Shown: positions 1 through 7,614 of the stretch, in pieces
Position numbering within the stretch: the first letter of the stretch is position 1
Layout of the letters: each line of letters starts with the position of its first letter
From: a candidate division TA06 bacterium
Lineage (GTDB): Bacteria > Hydrothermota > DG-26 > E44-bin18
Reading direction: 5' to 3'
Assembly (NCBI GenBank): GCA_004376575.1
Contig: SOJN01000023.1
Span: 1 to 48,631, forward strand
Length of the DNA: 48,631 nucleotides
Position numbers and translations under genes: made by a program
Notes under the pieces: model-generated
Seen by the model: the letters and a program-made list of their open reading frames with translations, nothing else
Databases searched by the model: none
Told to the model about the DNA's origin: nothing

Positions 1-74
1 AAAACTAACATTTTCACTTAGTAATAAAAGCTATCATTTCGACATAGTAACCACAAATGAACGCCCCGGAGACG

Positions 75-374
75 TTAGCCTCGAAAGGTCCTCAGAACCT
101 TATCCGCTTCCTTCTTGGACACAATCCTTAGAATCAGCACCACCTGGTTCTGCATCCCATAGAAAATACGAAAGCTGTTTGATGGGGTGTTGACCCGAAG
201 CCGGAACAGGGGATATTTCACCCCTTTAATCTTTTTCTTGATTTTGCCACGGGGGTATGGATTCTGCTCAAGGATCTTGGTTCTTCTTAAAATGATATCT
301 CGCGTTTGTTCCGGTAGTTTCAACAGGTCTTTCCGTGCCCGTGAGATGAACTCAACACGGAACCTATCGGCCAC
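75..374 (-). CDS. RelE/ParE-family toxin
   Basis: A 99-residue basic protein of the RelE/ParE type. It opens with the family's beta strand (FRVEFISRARKDLLKLP), continues with a helix pair, and carries the C-terminal beta-sheet segment (residues 60-90: FRLRVN, FRIFYG, VVLILRIVSKKEADK) with the scattered Arg/Lys residues used by RelE RNases. By family knowledge it would cleave mRNA on the ribosome, or poison gyrase if ParE-like; I cannot tell which. It overlaps the upstream antitoxin by 11 nt on the same strand, the usual antitoxin-first order with translational coupling. Length is normal and nothing looks broken. Confidence 0.85.
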   Translation of the reverse strand: MADRFRVEFISRARKDLLKLPEQTRDIILRRTKILEQNPYPRGKIKKKIKGVKYPLFRLRVNTPSNSFRIFYGMQNQVVLILRIVSKKEADKVLRTFRG

Positions 375-630
375 GCCGTACTCCTTTTCCGAGAAGGGCA
401 GCCCTGCTCCTTGTCTTTCCTTTTCTCAGCTCCTCTCGTGCTTTCTCGAACTCCTTCTCAAGTCCGTAATGCTTCGCCAGGATGAAATCCTCTATCTCGT
501 CCTCGCTGATCTCCACGAGGAGATATCTAGGCTTTCCAAACTTGGTGATGATAACTGCATCATTCTTCTCAACCTCTTTGAGCAGTTGCGATGTGCCCAA
601 ACTCAATTCTCGAACTGTCGCGAACTTCAT
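364..630 (-). CDS. Phd/YefM-like antitoxin
   Basis: An 88-residue protein with the Phd/YefM N-terminal DNA-binding pattern: VRELSLGTSQLLKEVEKNDAVIITKFGKPRYLLVEI without a break in the fold, ending in a basic, probably disordered tail (RRGR) that would wrap the toxin. By family knowledge it neutralises the toxin and represses the operon. The ATG at 630 has AGGAGG seven bases upstream. A consensus promoter lies at 670-698, and an inverted repeat (TATGAAC/GTTCATA, 641-667) covers the predicted transcription start, a plausible autoregulatory operator. Confidence 0.8.
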   Translation of the reverse strand: MKFATVRELSLGTSQLLKEVEKNDAVIITKFGKPRYLLVEISEDEIEDFILAKHYGLEKEFEKAREELRKGKTRSRAALLGKGVRRGR

Positions 631-640
631 GTATGCCTCC

Positions 641-667
641 TATGAACTGTAGGCTCAAGTGTTCATA
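641..667 (-). promoter_or_regulatory. Inverted repeat over the TA transcription start (candidate operator)
   Basis: TATGAAC (641-647) and GTTCATA (661-667) form a perfect 7-bp inverted repeat with a 13-nt spacer, between the -10 box and the ribosome binding site. This is where a Phd-type antitoxin would bind. As RNA it could also form a leader hairpin. Confidence 0.4.
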
Positions 668-669
668 CA

Positions 670-698
670 ATAATACTACGCTGGGTCGAGTTTGTCAA
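670..698 (-). promoter_or_regulatory. Promoter of the toxin-antitoxin operon
   Basis: On the minus strand TTGACA (698-693), a 17-nt spacer, and TATTAT (675-670). The predicted start is near 663, giving a 33-nt leader to the antitoxin ATG. Confidence 0.75.
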
Positions 699-951
699 CC
701 CGTCTTCGCCAGTCTACGCTCAGGTAGCTTCCCCACTTCGCCCTCCGTGGCTCCGTCGGGCACGGCCCTGGTGGTCCATCTGCGCCTTAGTGGCTCCGGT
801 GGGCGGCTGCCTTGGCCTCCGAGACTGGTTGTTGGCATTGTGTGGTGGAGAGGCGTAGGGGGCTCCGGAGCGCAGGCATTTCAAACGCAAAAGACCCAGC
901 TTCACGTGTGTCGACATAGTGAGCTGACGGCTGACAGCTTGTCAATTTCCC
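699..951. other. Intergenic stretch with no supported gene
   Basis: About 250 nt between two outward-facing promoters (antitoxin leftward, tRNA rightward). Open frames here have composition bias but no recognisable protein, no ribosome binding site and no partner. A short AGCTGAC-type repeat (about 920-940) recurs in other spacers of the window. Confidence 0.5.
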
Positions 952-980
952 TTGACAACCCAATGCCTCCTAACTAGAAT
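952..980 (+). promoter_or_regulatory. Promoter of the CAT tRNA
   Basis: TTGACA (952-957), 17-nt spacer, TAGAAT (975-980). The start is expected near 987, just before the tRNA at 993. Confidence 0.85.
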
Positions 981-992
981 TCTAGCGTAGAC

Positions 993-1066
993 GGGCCCGT
1001 AGCTCAGTCGGTTAGAGCAACTGACTCATAATCAGTCGGTCGTCCGTTCGAGTCGGACCGGGCCCA
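993..1066 (+). tRNA. tRNA with CAT anticodon (elongator Met, or Ile2 if lysidine-modified)
   Basis: A complete cloverleaf can be drawn: acceptor GGGCCCG/CGGGCCC, D stem GCTC/GAGC, anticodon stem ACTGA/TCAGT with loop CTCATAA (anticodon CAT at 1027-1029), T stem GTCCG/CGGAC with loop TTCGAGT, discriminator A. CCA is not encoded. The acceptor starts with G1-C72, so it is not an initiator. Choosing between elongator Met and Ile2 needs a model-based search. Its last 35 nt recur at 2894-2928. Confidence 0.95.
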
Positions 1067-1223
1067 CTACGAGGCGCACATCCATGTCAAGATTAGATGG
1101 AGTTTTTCCGTCAATAGATGCAGACCCGTATCTCACATGATTGCGGATCTCATCTGCAGCATTCTTGTGGAATTTGTGCACTTGCCAGCAGATTCCTAAA
1201 AGGGCCTAACAAAGGAGGCAGAA

Positions 1224-2873
1224 ATGAGGAGCAAAATTGGAATGGTAGTTTTGGTCGTCTGGATTCTAGTCCTATCATCTGAGATTTCCGCTCAGGAGCG
1301 GTGGGTTTACAACTACCGTGGACCTGGTATCTGGTCTAACGGCGCCTACTCGGTTGTGATGGGGGCAGATGGTAATGTGTATGCGGCTGGATTCAGTTTC
1401 GGAACCGGACTCGATGATGATTTCACCGTTGTGAGCCTGACTTCCTGGGGAGGGGAGCGCTGGGTCTATCGTCATAACGGGCCTGGAAACGGCGATGACG
1501 GCGCCCGCTCGGTTGTGATGGGAGCAGACAGTAATCTCTATGCTGCGGGATATAGCAGGGGAATCGGAACTTATAGTGACTTCACTGTAGTGAGCATAAC
1601 TTCCTGGGGAGGAGAGCGCTGGGTTTACAGGTACAACGGCCCTGCAAATGCCAGTGATATGGCTTACTCGATTCTGATGGGAACAGATGGAAACCTCTAT
1701 GCGGCAGGAACGAGCGATGGAAGCGGGACGGACAAAGATTTTACATTAGTCAGCCTTGACACCGGAGGGGTAGAACGGTGGGTGTATCGATACGACGGCC
1801 CTGACGGTGACTATGATGTAGCTTACTCGATTGTGATGGGAACAGATGGCAACCTGTATGCTGCAGGTCTAAGCTCTGGAAGTGGAACCTCGTGGGATTT
1901 CACCGTTGTCAGCGTCACTCCGTCGGGCGGAGAGCGTTGGGTATACAGGAACAGCGGGCCCGGAGGCAACCAGGACAGGGCTTACTCGATTGTGGCCGGG
2001 GCTAATGGTGATCTTTATGCAGCAGGACATATCCAGACAAACGGTACTTTTTGGGATCTTAGCGTTATCAGCCTTGATTCTTTGGGGACTGAACGCTGGG
2101 TGTACCAGTACGACGGCCCTGGAAATGGCAGTGATGTGGCCTACTCGATTGTGGTGGGAACAGATGGAAACCTCTATGCAGCGGGAGGGAGTGCGGGAAG
2201 CGGGACCAACGCTGACTTCATTGTGGCGAGCCTTGATTCTTCTGGGACCGGGCGCTGGGTCTACCGATACAACGGGCCTGGAAACCGCGATGATGAGGCT
2301 AAGTCGATTGCTTTGGGCTCGGACGGTAACCTCTATGCCGCAGGATATAGTTATGGAAGCGGGACTGTTCGTGATTTCACGGTGGTGAGCCTGACTCCAT
2401 CAGGAGACGAGCGCTGGGTACACAACTATGATGGTACCGCAAGCGAAAATGATGAGGCCAACTCGGTTGTAATGGGCACAGACGGCAATATCTATGCTGC
2501 AGGAAAGACCGACGGAATCATAGGTAATTGGGGTTTCACCGTCATCAGCCTCAATCCTGATGTGGGAGTTGTTGAGGCTGAGCTTAGACCGTCTCAATCC
2601 CCAAAGTTGAAACTATCAGTCTCTCCCGTCCCTGCTATGTCTGGGATGAAGATATACTATTCTCTTCCGAAACCCTATGAAGTCAGACTTTCTGTGTACG
2701 ACGTCTCAGGAAAACTGGTCAAAGAGCTGGCCAACGCCAAGGAGGAAAGTGGTTCAAAGGTTCTGTTCTGGGAGGGTAAGAATGACACAGGCGAGAGGGT
2801 AGCCTCGGGGACATACTTCATCCAGCTCAAAGCAGGTAATTCCTACGCATCTGCAAAAATCATCGTGTTATAG
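1224..2873 (+). CDS. Secreted eight-repeat beta-propeller-like protein with C-terminal FlgD-like cap
   Basis: 549 residues. Residues 1-23 are a signal peptide ending in SAQ. Residues about 25-445 hold eight tandem units of about 53 residues, each with a core like ERWVYRYNGP, then YSIVMG(T/A)DGNLYAAG and DFTVVSL; this resembles SBBP/beta-propeller repeats. Residues about 462-549 form a FlgD-like or type-IX-sorting-like domain (YDVSGKLVKEL, then ERVASGTYFIQL). The ATG is preceded by AAAGGAGG at good spacing. The function is unknown; it is probably exported and surface-attached. The repeats are also similar as DNA, so copy number could change by slippage or recombination. The gene sits between a tRNA and a copy of that tRNA's 3' end, which may mean it was acquired by site-specific integration. 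Confidence 0.85.
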   Translation: MRSKIGMVVLVVWILVLSSEISAQERWVYNYRGPGIWSNGAYSVVMGADGNVYAAGFSFGTGLDDDFTVVSLTSWGGERWVYRHNGPGNGDDGARSVVMGADSNLYAAGYSRGIGTYSDFTVVSITSWGGERWVYRYNGPANASDMAYSILMGTDGNLYAAGTSDGSGTDKDFTLVSLDTGGVERWVYRYDGPDGDYDVAYSIVMGTDGNLYAAGLSSGSGTSWDFTVVSVTPSGGERWVYRNSGPGGNQDRAYSIVAGANGDLYAAGHIQTNGTFWDLSVISLDSLGTERWVYQYDGPGNGSDVAYSIVVGTDGNLYAAGGSAGSGTNADFIVASLDSSGTGRWVYRYNGPGNRDDEAKSIALGSDGNLYAAGYSYGSGTVRDFTVVSLTPSGDERWVHNYDGTASENDEANSVVMGTDGNIYAAGKTDGIIGNWGFTVISLNPDVGVVEAELRPSQSPKLKLSVSPVPAMSGMKIYYSLPKPYEVRLSVYDVSGKLVKELANAKEESGSKVLFWEGKNDTGERVASGTYFIQLKAGNSYASAKIIVL

Positions 2874-2893
2874 AGCTCGACTACAAACACAGT

Positions 2894-2928
2894 TCAGTTG
2901 GTCGTCCGTTCGAGTCGGACCAGGCCCA
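2894..2928 (+). repeat. 35-nt copy of the tRNA 3' end (possible att site)
   Basis: Matches tRNA positions 1032-1066 at 33 of 35 bases, from the 3' anticodon stem through the T arm to the discriminator base. The two differences are C to T at 2899 and G to A at 2922. There is no 5' half, so it is not a functional tRNA. A direct repeat of a tRNA 3' half is the usual footprint of a tyrosine-recombinase integration, but no integrase gene lies between the two copies. Confidence 0.8.
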
Positions 2929-3349
2929 ACCTATATCTCAGATCTGAGAACTAAGATCTGAGATCGAAGAGACGAAATTACACAAGATTCCAAAACCCGA
3001 AAATCGAAGATCGAAGATCGAAAATCGAGAACGAAATAGGTTTGCGCAGTCTTCTGACGGCGTGAGGCATATTGCGTACAGGTGATTTGGGGGCTGAGAG
3101 CTGTGGTAGTGTGAACGGGGGGCGATTTAGCAATTTCGAAGGTGTTGGGAAGGGTTGGGAGGAATTTCGCAGTTTCGTGGGTGCAGGGTGGGCAGATGGG
3201 AATTTCGGCGGATGGGTGTGGAGTCGAGTGGAATTTGGAAGGCGCAGGGCGGGTAGGTGGGAATTTCGAAGGTGGGGGACGGGACGACGGGAATTTCGTG
3301 TTCTCAAGTCAGAGGTGACAGCCGTCTTGTGTCTGTGGAGAGGGATTTC
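2929..3349. repeat. Repeat-rich spacer: palindrome, GATCGAA tandem, hairpin copy D, GGAATTTCG array
   Basis: There is no supported gene. From left to right: a perfect 12-nt palindrome CTCAGATCTGAG (2937-2948) with a nearby AGATCTGAGA direct repeat; a short tandem of ATCGAAG-like units (about 2998-3030); the hairpin of the dispersed element, copy D, with arms ACGAAATA (3031-3038) and TATTGCGT (3070-3077, one mismatch); and about 3120-3300 an array of degenerate units of about 30 nt built on GGGAATTTCG plus a G-rich tail. The same array type lies next to the hairpin in copies A and B. Confidence 0.7.
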
Positions 3350-3378
3350 TTGACTATCAGTCAGAGACGCGTTAGAAT
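3350..3378 (+). promoter_or_regulatory. Promoter of the SHMT-like gene
   Basis: TTGACT (3350-3355), 17-nt spacer, TAGAAT (3373-3378). The start is expected near 3385, giving a leader of about 48 nt to the ATG at 3433. Confidence 0.8.
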
Positions 3379-3432
3379 TCCACTGCAATTTGATCCCGAA
3401 CAGCCATTTATTTATTGGAAGGAGTTAAGAGG

Positions 3433-4866
3433 ATGTCCGAACTCTCTAAGCAAGTCAATGACCTTGTCAAGAGAATCTGCGAGAACAACAACTGGCGCCA
3501 GAACGAATGCATCAACCTCATCCCTTCTGAGACCACACCCAGTCTTCTGGTGAAGATGTGTGAGATCTCTGATCCCGCTGGCAGGTATGCTGAACACAGG
3601 ACCATGAAAGGAAAGGAGATATATTTCTACCAGGGTGTCGACTTCATAACTGACGTGGAAGAAGAGGCCAGAAAAGAGATCTGTAATTACTTCGGCTGCA
3701 GCCGGGCCGAAATCAGAACGATCAGTGGACAGATGGCGAATGAGGTCGTGTTTAAAGGGGTGGTTAAGTTTGTGAATAGGGGCAGAGCAAAGGGGACTCC
3801 TTTGAGAAAGCTGCGAGCTGTGATGAACAATGCATTGACTGCCGGTGGACACCTCAGTTCACAGCCCATGGGCGCTCTCTTCAATTATGTGGAGGAAGAT
3901 AAGGAAGCTGGCGGGGAAAAGGTCCATAACTTCCCGGTGCTAAAGCAGAATCCCTACAAAATTGATACGGACAGGCTGGGGGAGATGCTGGAAGACGTAC
4001 GACCCGAGCTTGTCATCTTCGGCAAGAGCATGTTTCTATATCCGGAGCCAGTAGGTTTCGTTCATGACCTGATTAAGGATTGGGATGCGAAACCCGTGGT
4101 AATGTTCGACATGGCGCATGTCTTAGGCCTCTATGGAGTCTTTCAGGAGCCATTGAGTGAAGGGGCCGATATCATTACCGGAAGCACACACAAGACATTT
4201 TTCGGCCCACAACGCGGATTGGTGGTCAGCAATATGGACAAGAGTTCACCATATACGAAGCTCTGGATTGATATCAAGGGAAGAGCATTCCCCGGGTCAA
4301 CGAGCAACCACCATCTGGGTACTCTTTTGGCTCTCTTGATGGCGGCCTATGAGATGAACCATTTCAGGAAGGACTACCAGGAGCAGGTGAGGAAGAACGC
4401 GAAGGCCTGGGCAAAGGCACTCCACGCAGACGGGATGAAGGTAGAAGGAGATGAGTCAGAGGGGTTTACTCAAACCCATCAAGTGCTCATCAGGGTCAAA
4501 GAGTATGGTCTGGGCACAGAAATCGCAAGACGACTGGAGGAAAGCAACATAGTCTGCAACTATCAAGCCCTTCCCGATGACGAGACTTTTCTTGAGCCGA
4601 GCGGAATCAGAACCGGTGTTCAGGAGATGACAAGATTTGGAATGAAGGAGAAGGCTTTTGAACCACTTGCCGCTCTGTTCGCTGACTGTGTCAGGGACAA
4701 CAAAAATGTAAAAGGACAAGTCAAGAAACTAAGGGCAGACTTCCTTGAAATGAAATACTGCCTTCCAAAGGAAGAAGCAGTTCCACTGGCTGCAAAAGTC
4801 CTTGCCACCATGGTGCCCGGCTCTGAGTACGGGAAGTTCTTTGCAGATGCAATGAGCACGTTGTAA
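3433..4866 (+). CDS. Serine hydroxymethyltransferase-like PLP enzyme (divergent)
   Basis: 477 residues from the ATG at 3433, chosen because GGAAGGAG lies nine bases upstream; an in-frame TTG at 3415 would overlap that site. It belongs to the fold-type I PLP family near GlyA: INLIPSETTPS matches the SHMT LIASEN segment, ISGQMANEVVF matches the SGSQAN segment, FDMAHVLGLY the D-x-A-H motif, and GSTHKTFFGPQRG carries the PLP lysine. Family enzymes interconvert serine and glycine with tetrahydrofolate. Several core motifs are altered compared with standard GlyA, so the substrate could be another beta-hydroxy amino acid. It is a monocistronic gene with its own promoter, and no folate genes adjoin it. 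Confidence 0.8.
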   Translation: MSELSKQVNDLVKRICENNNWRQNECINLIPSETTPSLLVKMCEISDPAGRYAEHRTMKGKEIYFYQGVDFITDVEEEARKEICNYFGCSRAEIRTISGQMANEVVFKGVVKFVNRGRAKGTPLRKLRAVMNNALTAGGHLSSQPMGALFNYVEEDKEAGGEKVHNFPVLKQNPYKIDTDRLGEMLEDVRPELVIFGKSMFLYPEPVGFVHDLIKDWDAKPVVMFDMAHVLGLYGVFQEPLSEGADIITGSTHKTFFGPQRGLVVSNMDKSSPYTKLWIDIKGRAFPGSTSNHHLGTLLALLMAAYEMNHFRKDYQEQVRKNAKAWAKALHADGMKVEGDESEGFTQTHQVLIRVKEYGLGTEIARRLEESNIVCNYQALPDDETFLEPSGIRTGVQEMTRFGMKEKAFEPLAALFADCVRDNKNVKGQVKKLRADFLEMKYCLPKEEAVPLAAKVLATMVPGSEYGKFFADAMSTL

Positions 4867-4920
4867 GCCGTACGCTGTAGGTTGAAGACAAAAACCTTTC
4901 TGGTGATGCACTTTGATCGC

Positions 4921-5664
4921 CTAGGCCTTTACACCGAGACTCACAAGGTCTAGCAGTGTTTTTGCGTTCTTCACAGCATACCCTTTCACGTCGTTATTGA
5001 AATAGATGTAGACGTCCTTTCCGTCCTTCAGCCATTTAAGTACGTTTTTTGTGTCTCTTCCAAGATGTTTCTTGGTGTAGTTGCCTTCATATAGACCAGA
5101 AGGGCCGTGTCTTCTCACGTACACGTAGTCCGCGGTAATGGGCTCGTGGATGTCTTGAGGCGCGTCTGCCAGACAGAGTGAAAAATTGTGTTTGAAGAGA
5201 ATGTCGTACACCTCATCTGTGAACCATGACTCATTCCTGAACTCGAATGCCTGCCGTTTGCAAATGGTCTTTTCGGCCTGTCTGCAAAACTGATCAAACC
5301 TCTTGAGGTCAATCTTCATGCTCGGTGGAAGCTGCCAGAGAACGACAGAGCATTTCTCCTTCAAAAGCTTAAGTCTCTTGGCGAGAGTCTCCAGAGAGTC
5401 ACCGAGATTGGCGAGCCTCTTGATGTGGGTTATGTATCTGCTCCCCTTTACCGCGAACCTGAATGCATCCGGAGTCTTTTCACACCAACCTGTGAAAACC
5501 TTCTCCTGAGGAAGTCTATAGAAGGTTACGTTCAATTCAACCGTTTGAAAGTGTTCAGAGTAGTATTCGAGCCATTTGCTCTTCGGAAGGCGAGGAGGGT
5601 AGAAGACACCATTTGACCAATGGTCATAGCTGTAGCCACTCGTGCCTATGAAAACCTCACTCAC
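4921..5664 (-). CDS. DUF72 family protein
   Basis: 247 residues of the DUF72 TIM-barrel-like family. The family opening (FIGTSGYSYDHW, then FYP and LEYYSEHFQTVELNVTFYRLP) is clear, followed by FRFAVKGSRYITH, a conserved LWQLPPS segment and a C-terminal YIYFNNDVKGYAVKNA segment. The molecular role is unknown; a nuclease or metal-dependent hydrolase has been suggested for the fold. The promoter at 5671-5699 places transcription start on or next to the GTG start codon, so translation may be leaderless. No partner gene is on this strand nearby. Confidence 0.9.
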   Translation of the reverse strand: MSEVFIGTSGYSYDHWSNGVFYPPRLPKSKWLEYYSEHFQTVELNVTFYRLPQEKVFTGWCEKTPDAFRFAVKGSRYITHIKRLANLGDSLETLAKRLKLLKEKCSVVLWQLPPSMKIDLKRFDQFCRQAEKTICKRQAFEFRNESWFTDEVYDILFKHNFSLCLADAPQDIHEPITADYVYVRRHGPSGLYEGNYTKKHLGRDTKNVLKWLKDGKDVYIYFNNDVKGYAVKNAKTLLDLVSLGVKA

Positions 5665-5670
5665 GTCCTC

Positions 5671-5699
5671 ATTCTAACGACATGAATTCAAGGTGTCAA
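5671..5699 (-). promoter_or_regulatory. Promoter of the DUF72 gene (leaderless candidate)
   Basis: On the minus strand TTGACA (699-694 of the 5 kb block), 17-nt spacer, TAGAAT (5676-5671). Six bases separate the -10 box from the GTG at 5664, so the start codon falls at about +1. Confidence 0.8.
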
Positions 5700-5776
5700 C
5701 CAACTATCGCTTTGCGAGCCTACGGCGTACAGCAAGCTCAAGCTGACGTCTGACAGCTGACAGGTATCTTTGATTG

Positions 5777-5805
5777 TTGACACTCTACATATCATGTGTT
5801 ACAAG
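5777..5805 (+). promoter_or_regulatory. Promoter of the lipoprotein-nuclease pair
   Basis: TTGACA (5777-5782), 17-nt spacer, TACAAG (5800-5805; matches four of six -10 positions). The start is expected near 5812, only a few bases before the ATG at 5818 or 5824. Confidence 0.6.
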
Positions 5806-5817
5806 ACAGGATGAGGC

Positions 5818-6744
5818 ATGGCGATGAGATACGGATTTCTTGGAATCATACTGGTCGCGGTCGTTGCTACGGGCTGCGGCAGGAAAGGCTATTTGTCAGG
5901 GGGCCAGGAACAGGTCTACCTGATTCTCGAAGACAGCACGAGAGCCACGGATGTATCATGGAACCCGGACGGCTCCAAGGTCGCCTACTCCACAGGGAAC
6001 GAGATAAGGTACTTAACGCTCCCGTCCACGCAAGGCACAAAGGTTGCGGACACTCAGTCGGGCATTCTGACGACACCGAACTGGTCCCCCGTCGATCCGG
6101 CAAGAATAGCGTACGTCAAGATTGACTCTGTCGGTACGACCGCTACGATCATCGAATGCGATACCCTGGGACAAGGACTCGAGACCGTTTTCACCTACAC
6201 CTCGGGTCAACTGGGTATAGGTTTCGTCAGTCCTGAGAGTCTGTGTCTAGATTTTGTCAGACCCAAGTATGGGACCAGGATCTATGTCAGCGCTGTAGGT
6301 AGTATTCCAGGGATATGGGCAATAGACACAATCTCGGGCACAATCTCATTTCTGCTGGAGGGCCGCTGGCCCGACGTGGAAGATTCAGAAACTTACCTTG
6401 CTTATGCGGCCAAGAATGGTGGAATAAGAATTCGTAACCTTGACTCACTCACCACGGACAGTATTTCTGCATCTGGACTCTATCCCAGTTGGTCTCCTGA
6501 TGGAGAATACCTGGCTTACTCCCGCGATAATAGAGTTTATGTCTGGCCGCGAAGACAAGGTCAACTCCGGGGATTTCCTATGACCGAGAATATCTCAAAT
6601 CTCTCCTGGCGAAACCCGCCTAACCAATACCACATTGCGGTCCGGTTCCCCTCCGATGGCACAGTCTGGATCCTGAGCACTCTGTCACCCGGATTTACAG
6701 GCAGAGCGTCAGCCAGACAGGTGCCTCTTGAATATACGAAGTAA
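5818..6744 (+). CDS. Lipoprotein with TolB/WD40-like beta-propeller repeats
   Basis: 308 residues. The N-terminus is a lipoprotein signal: a basic start, hydrophobic GIILVAVV, and lipobox ATGC at residues 17-20. The rest contains propeller-type strands such as DVSWNPDGSKVAYST, TTPNWSPVDPARIAYV and YPSWSPDGEYLAYSRD, the W-(N/S)-P-D-G pattern of TolB-like blades. It is probably anchored in a membrane and exposed outside the cytoplasm. The start could be ATG 5824, which has GAGG seven bases upstream; both starts give a valid signal. A thermonuclease-like gene follows 32 nt later. The function is unknown. Confidence 0.8.
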   Translation: MAMRYGFLGIILVAVVATGCGRKGYLSGGQEQVYLILEDSTRATDVSWNPDGSKVAYSTGNEIRYLTLPSTQGTKVADTQSGILTTPNWSPVDPARIAYVKIDSVGTTATIIECDTLGQGLETVFTYTSGQLGIGFVSPESLCLDFVRPKYGTRIYVSAVGSIPGIWAIDTISGTISFLLEGRWPDVEDSETYLAYAAKNGGIRIRNLDSLTTDSISASGLYPSWSPDGEYLAYSRDNRVYVWPRRQGQLRGFPMTENISNLSWRNPPNQYHIAVRFPSDGTVWILSTLSPGFTGRASARQVPLEYTK

Positions 6745-6776
6745 GCCACACTTTTCTTTGATGTTTGGAAGAAGAT

Positions 6777-7583
6777 ATGAAAAAGAACAGAGATCTCCCG
6801 CGTCCATTCTATTTCCTGGTGGTTATCGCGATAGTCCTTCTTCTCCTCGGAATGGGGAAGAGGAGGAAGGCTCCCCCACAGCGTGAAGAACGGAAACCCA
6901 CAGTAGAAAGAGTCATAGACGGTGACACGTTTGTCTTGACGACAGGCGAGAGGGTGCGGCTGATCGGAGTGGATGCTCCTGAGCTTCAAAGAGAAGACAT
7001 GCCGGTGCAGTACTACGCCGAGGAGGCGCGCCGGTTCCTAAAAAGGATGGTTGAAGGAAAACAGGTCAGTCTCAAGTCTGACTGGCAGAGTAAGGATCAA
7101 TATGAGAGGACCCTTGCCTATGTCTATCTCGAAGATACCATATTCGTCAATCTGGAGATCGTGAAGCAAGGATATGGATTCGTCTATACCAGATACCCCT
7201 TCGAATATATGGAGAGCTTCAGGAAATGTCAAAGGCAAGCCATGGCAGACTCCACAGGCCTGTGGGGAAGAAAGCTCTCACAAGATACGACCAGGACAAT
7301 CGATCCCTCTGATGCCCATGGATATTACGGCGAAAAAGTCATTGTCGAGCGAAAGATCGTCAGAACTTACAATTCAGGCAAGGCCTGCTTCCTGAACTTC
7401 CACCAGGATTGGAAAAATCATCTGACTGCAGTCATCTTTGCCACAGATTTCGAAAACTTTCCGGACTCACCTGAAAAGCATTACCTGGGCAAACGAGTGA
7501 GAATCATAGGAAAGATAAAGAGATACAAAGGTGCGCCCGAGATTGTGCTGAACGACGCCACAGAGATTGAAATTCTCGAGTGA
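6777..7583 (+). CDS. Membrane-anchored thermonuclease (SNase)-like protein with C-terminal OB-type domain
   Basis: 268 residues from the ATG at 6777 (GGAAGA just upstream). Residues about 9-27 are a hydrophobic segment that anchors or exports it. Residues about 43-165 form a staphylococcal-nuclease domain: VERVIDGDTFVL, RLIGVDAPE, an E-A-R-R helix start and YERTLAYVYL, which supply the calcium and catalytic Arg/Glu positions of the family. Residues about 185-268 look like an added OB-fold nucleic-acid-binding segment (GKACFLNFHQDWKN, GKRVRIIGKIKRYKG). It likely hydrolyses DNA or RNA outside the cytoplasm. It is probably co-transcribed with the preceding lipoprotein. Confidence 0.85.
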   Translation: MKKNRDLPRPFYFLVVIAIVLLLLGMGKRRKAPPQREERKPTVERVIDGDTFVLTTGERVRLIGVDAPELQREDMPVQYYAEEARRFLKRMVEGKQVSLKSDWQSKDQYERTLAYVYLEDTIFVNLEIVKQGYGFVYTRYPFEYMESFRKCQRQAMADSTGLWGRKLSQDTTRTIDPSDAHGYYGEKVIVERKIVRTYNSGKACFLNFHQDWKNHLTAVIFATDFENFPDSPEKHYLGKRVRIIGKIKRYKGAPEIVLNDATEIEILE

Positions 7584-7614
7584 CCATTACAACAATAGCT
7601 ATCAGCGAATACAT

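Noticed and set aside
591-977. Overlapping open frames on both strands in the spacer before the tRNA
   Set aside because: No ribosome binding site, no recognisable protein, and the plus frame runs through the tRNA promoter.
2894-2928. A second tRNA gene
   Set aside because: Only the 3' half is present; no D arm or 5' acceptor strand can be found upstream.
3120-3300. GGGAATTTCG array as a CRISPR
   Set aside because: Units are degenerate, the period is irregular and G-rich, spacers are not distinct, and there are no cas genes.
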